DNA from: Lysobacteraceae bacterium
GTDB taxonomy: Bacteria; Pseudomonadota; Gammaproteobacteria; Steroidobacterales; Steroidobacteraceae
Direction: 5' to 3'
NCBI GenBank assembly: GCA_012516015.1
Contig: JAAYXG010000014.1
Location: forward strand, 1-6,647
Length of the DNA: 6,647 nt
The first letter of the stretch is position 1, and each line of letters starts with the position of its first letter. Shown in pieces: positions 6,626 through 6,647 of this stretch. Both the position numbers and the translations under genes were made by a program. The notes beneath the pieces are model-generated. The model was given only the letters and a program-made list of their open reading frames with translations. It was not told where the DNA came from and searched no databases.

Positions 6626-6647
6626 CCTAGTTCTCGCGACCACTAGG
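6626..6647. other. Dyad-symmetric site upstream of the deacetylase operon
   Basis: CCTAGT (6626-6631) and ACTAGG (6642-6647) are exact reverse complements. They are placed symmetrically, 2 bases on each side, around the palindrome TCGCGA (6634-6639). The 22-base site therefore has 9 of 11 position pairs in dyad symmetry. It contains two CTAG tetramers, usually a rare word in proteobacterial DNA, and ends exactly at the window edge, so it may be longer. It could be an operator for the minus-strand operon or a small hairpin after an upstream gene. No promoter hexamers are clear between it and the gene. Confidence 0.4.

Overview
The window comes from a GC-rich proteobacterial chromosome. A DUF1840 protein, a NodI/NodJ-type ABC exporter and a membrane-anchored HDOD protein together suggest a betaproteobacterium (Burkholderiales-like), although a high-GC gammaproteobacterium cannot be excluded. 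I see no phage, transposon, CRISPR, rRNA or tRNA. Coding density is high, and the longest gene-free stretch is about 160 bases.

Layout, left to right. Plus strand: an HDOD-domain signalling protein with one N-terminal membrane helix (21-1190, possibly starting left of the window); an intrinsic terminator (about 1247-1285); a small DUF1840 protein (1312-1671); a long hairpin built from heptamer repeats (1693-1776); a two-gene ABC-2 exporter resembling NodI (ATPase, 1784-2689) and NodJ (permease, 2682-3488), overlapping by 8 bases; a second inverted repeat with heptad character (3493-3573); and a divergent YebC/TACO1-family protein (3651-4373). Minus strand, convergent with yebC: a PIG-L-type deacetylase (5646-6533) followed 8 bases later by a GT4-type glycosyltransferase (4447-5637). 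These two form an operon that reads in from the right edge.

How the genes work together. NodI and NodJ form one export complex of unknown substrate. The PIG-L/GT4 pair looks like the tail of a surface-glycan or glycolipid cluster continuing to the right. HDOD (signalling), DUF1840 (unknown) and YebC (translation or transcription) are probably independent housekeeping units.

The most unusual feature is non-coding. The exporter operon is bracketed by two different long inverted repeats, and both carry a 7-base internal periodicity. The first consists of four NGTGTRR heptamers on each arm and ends just upstream of an exporter start codon that has no evident Shine-Dalgarno sequence. I found no clear candidate for a new multi-gene system.
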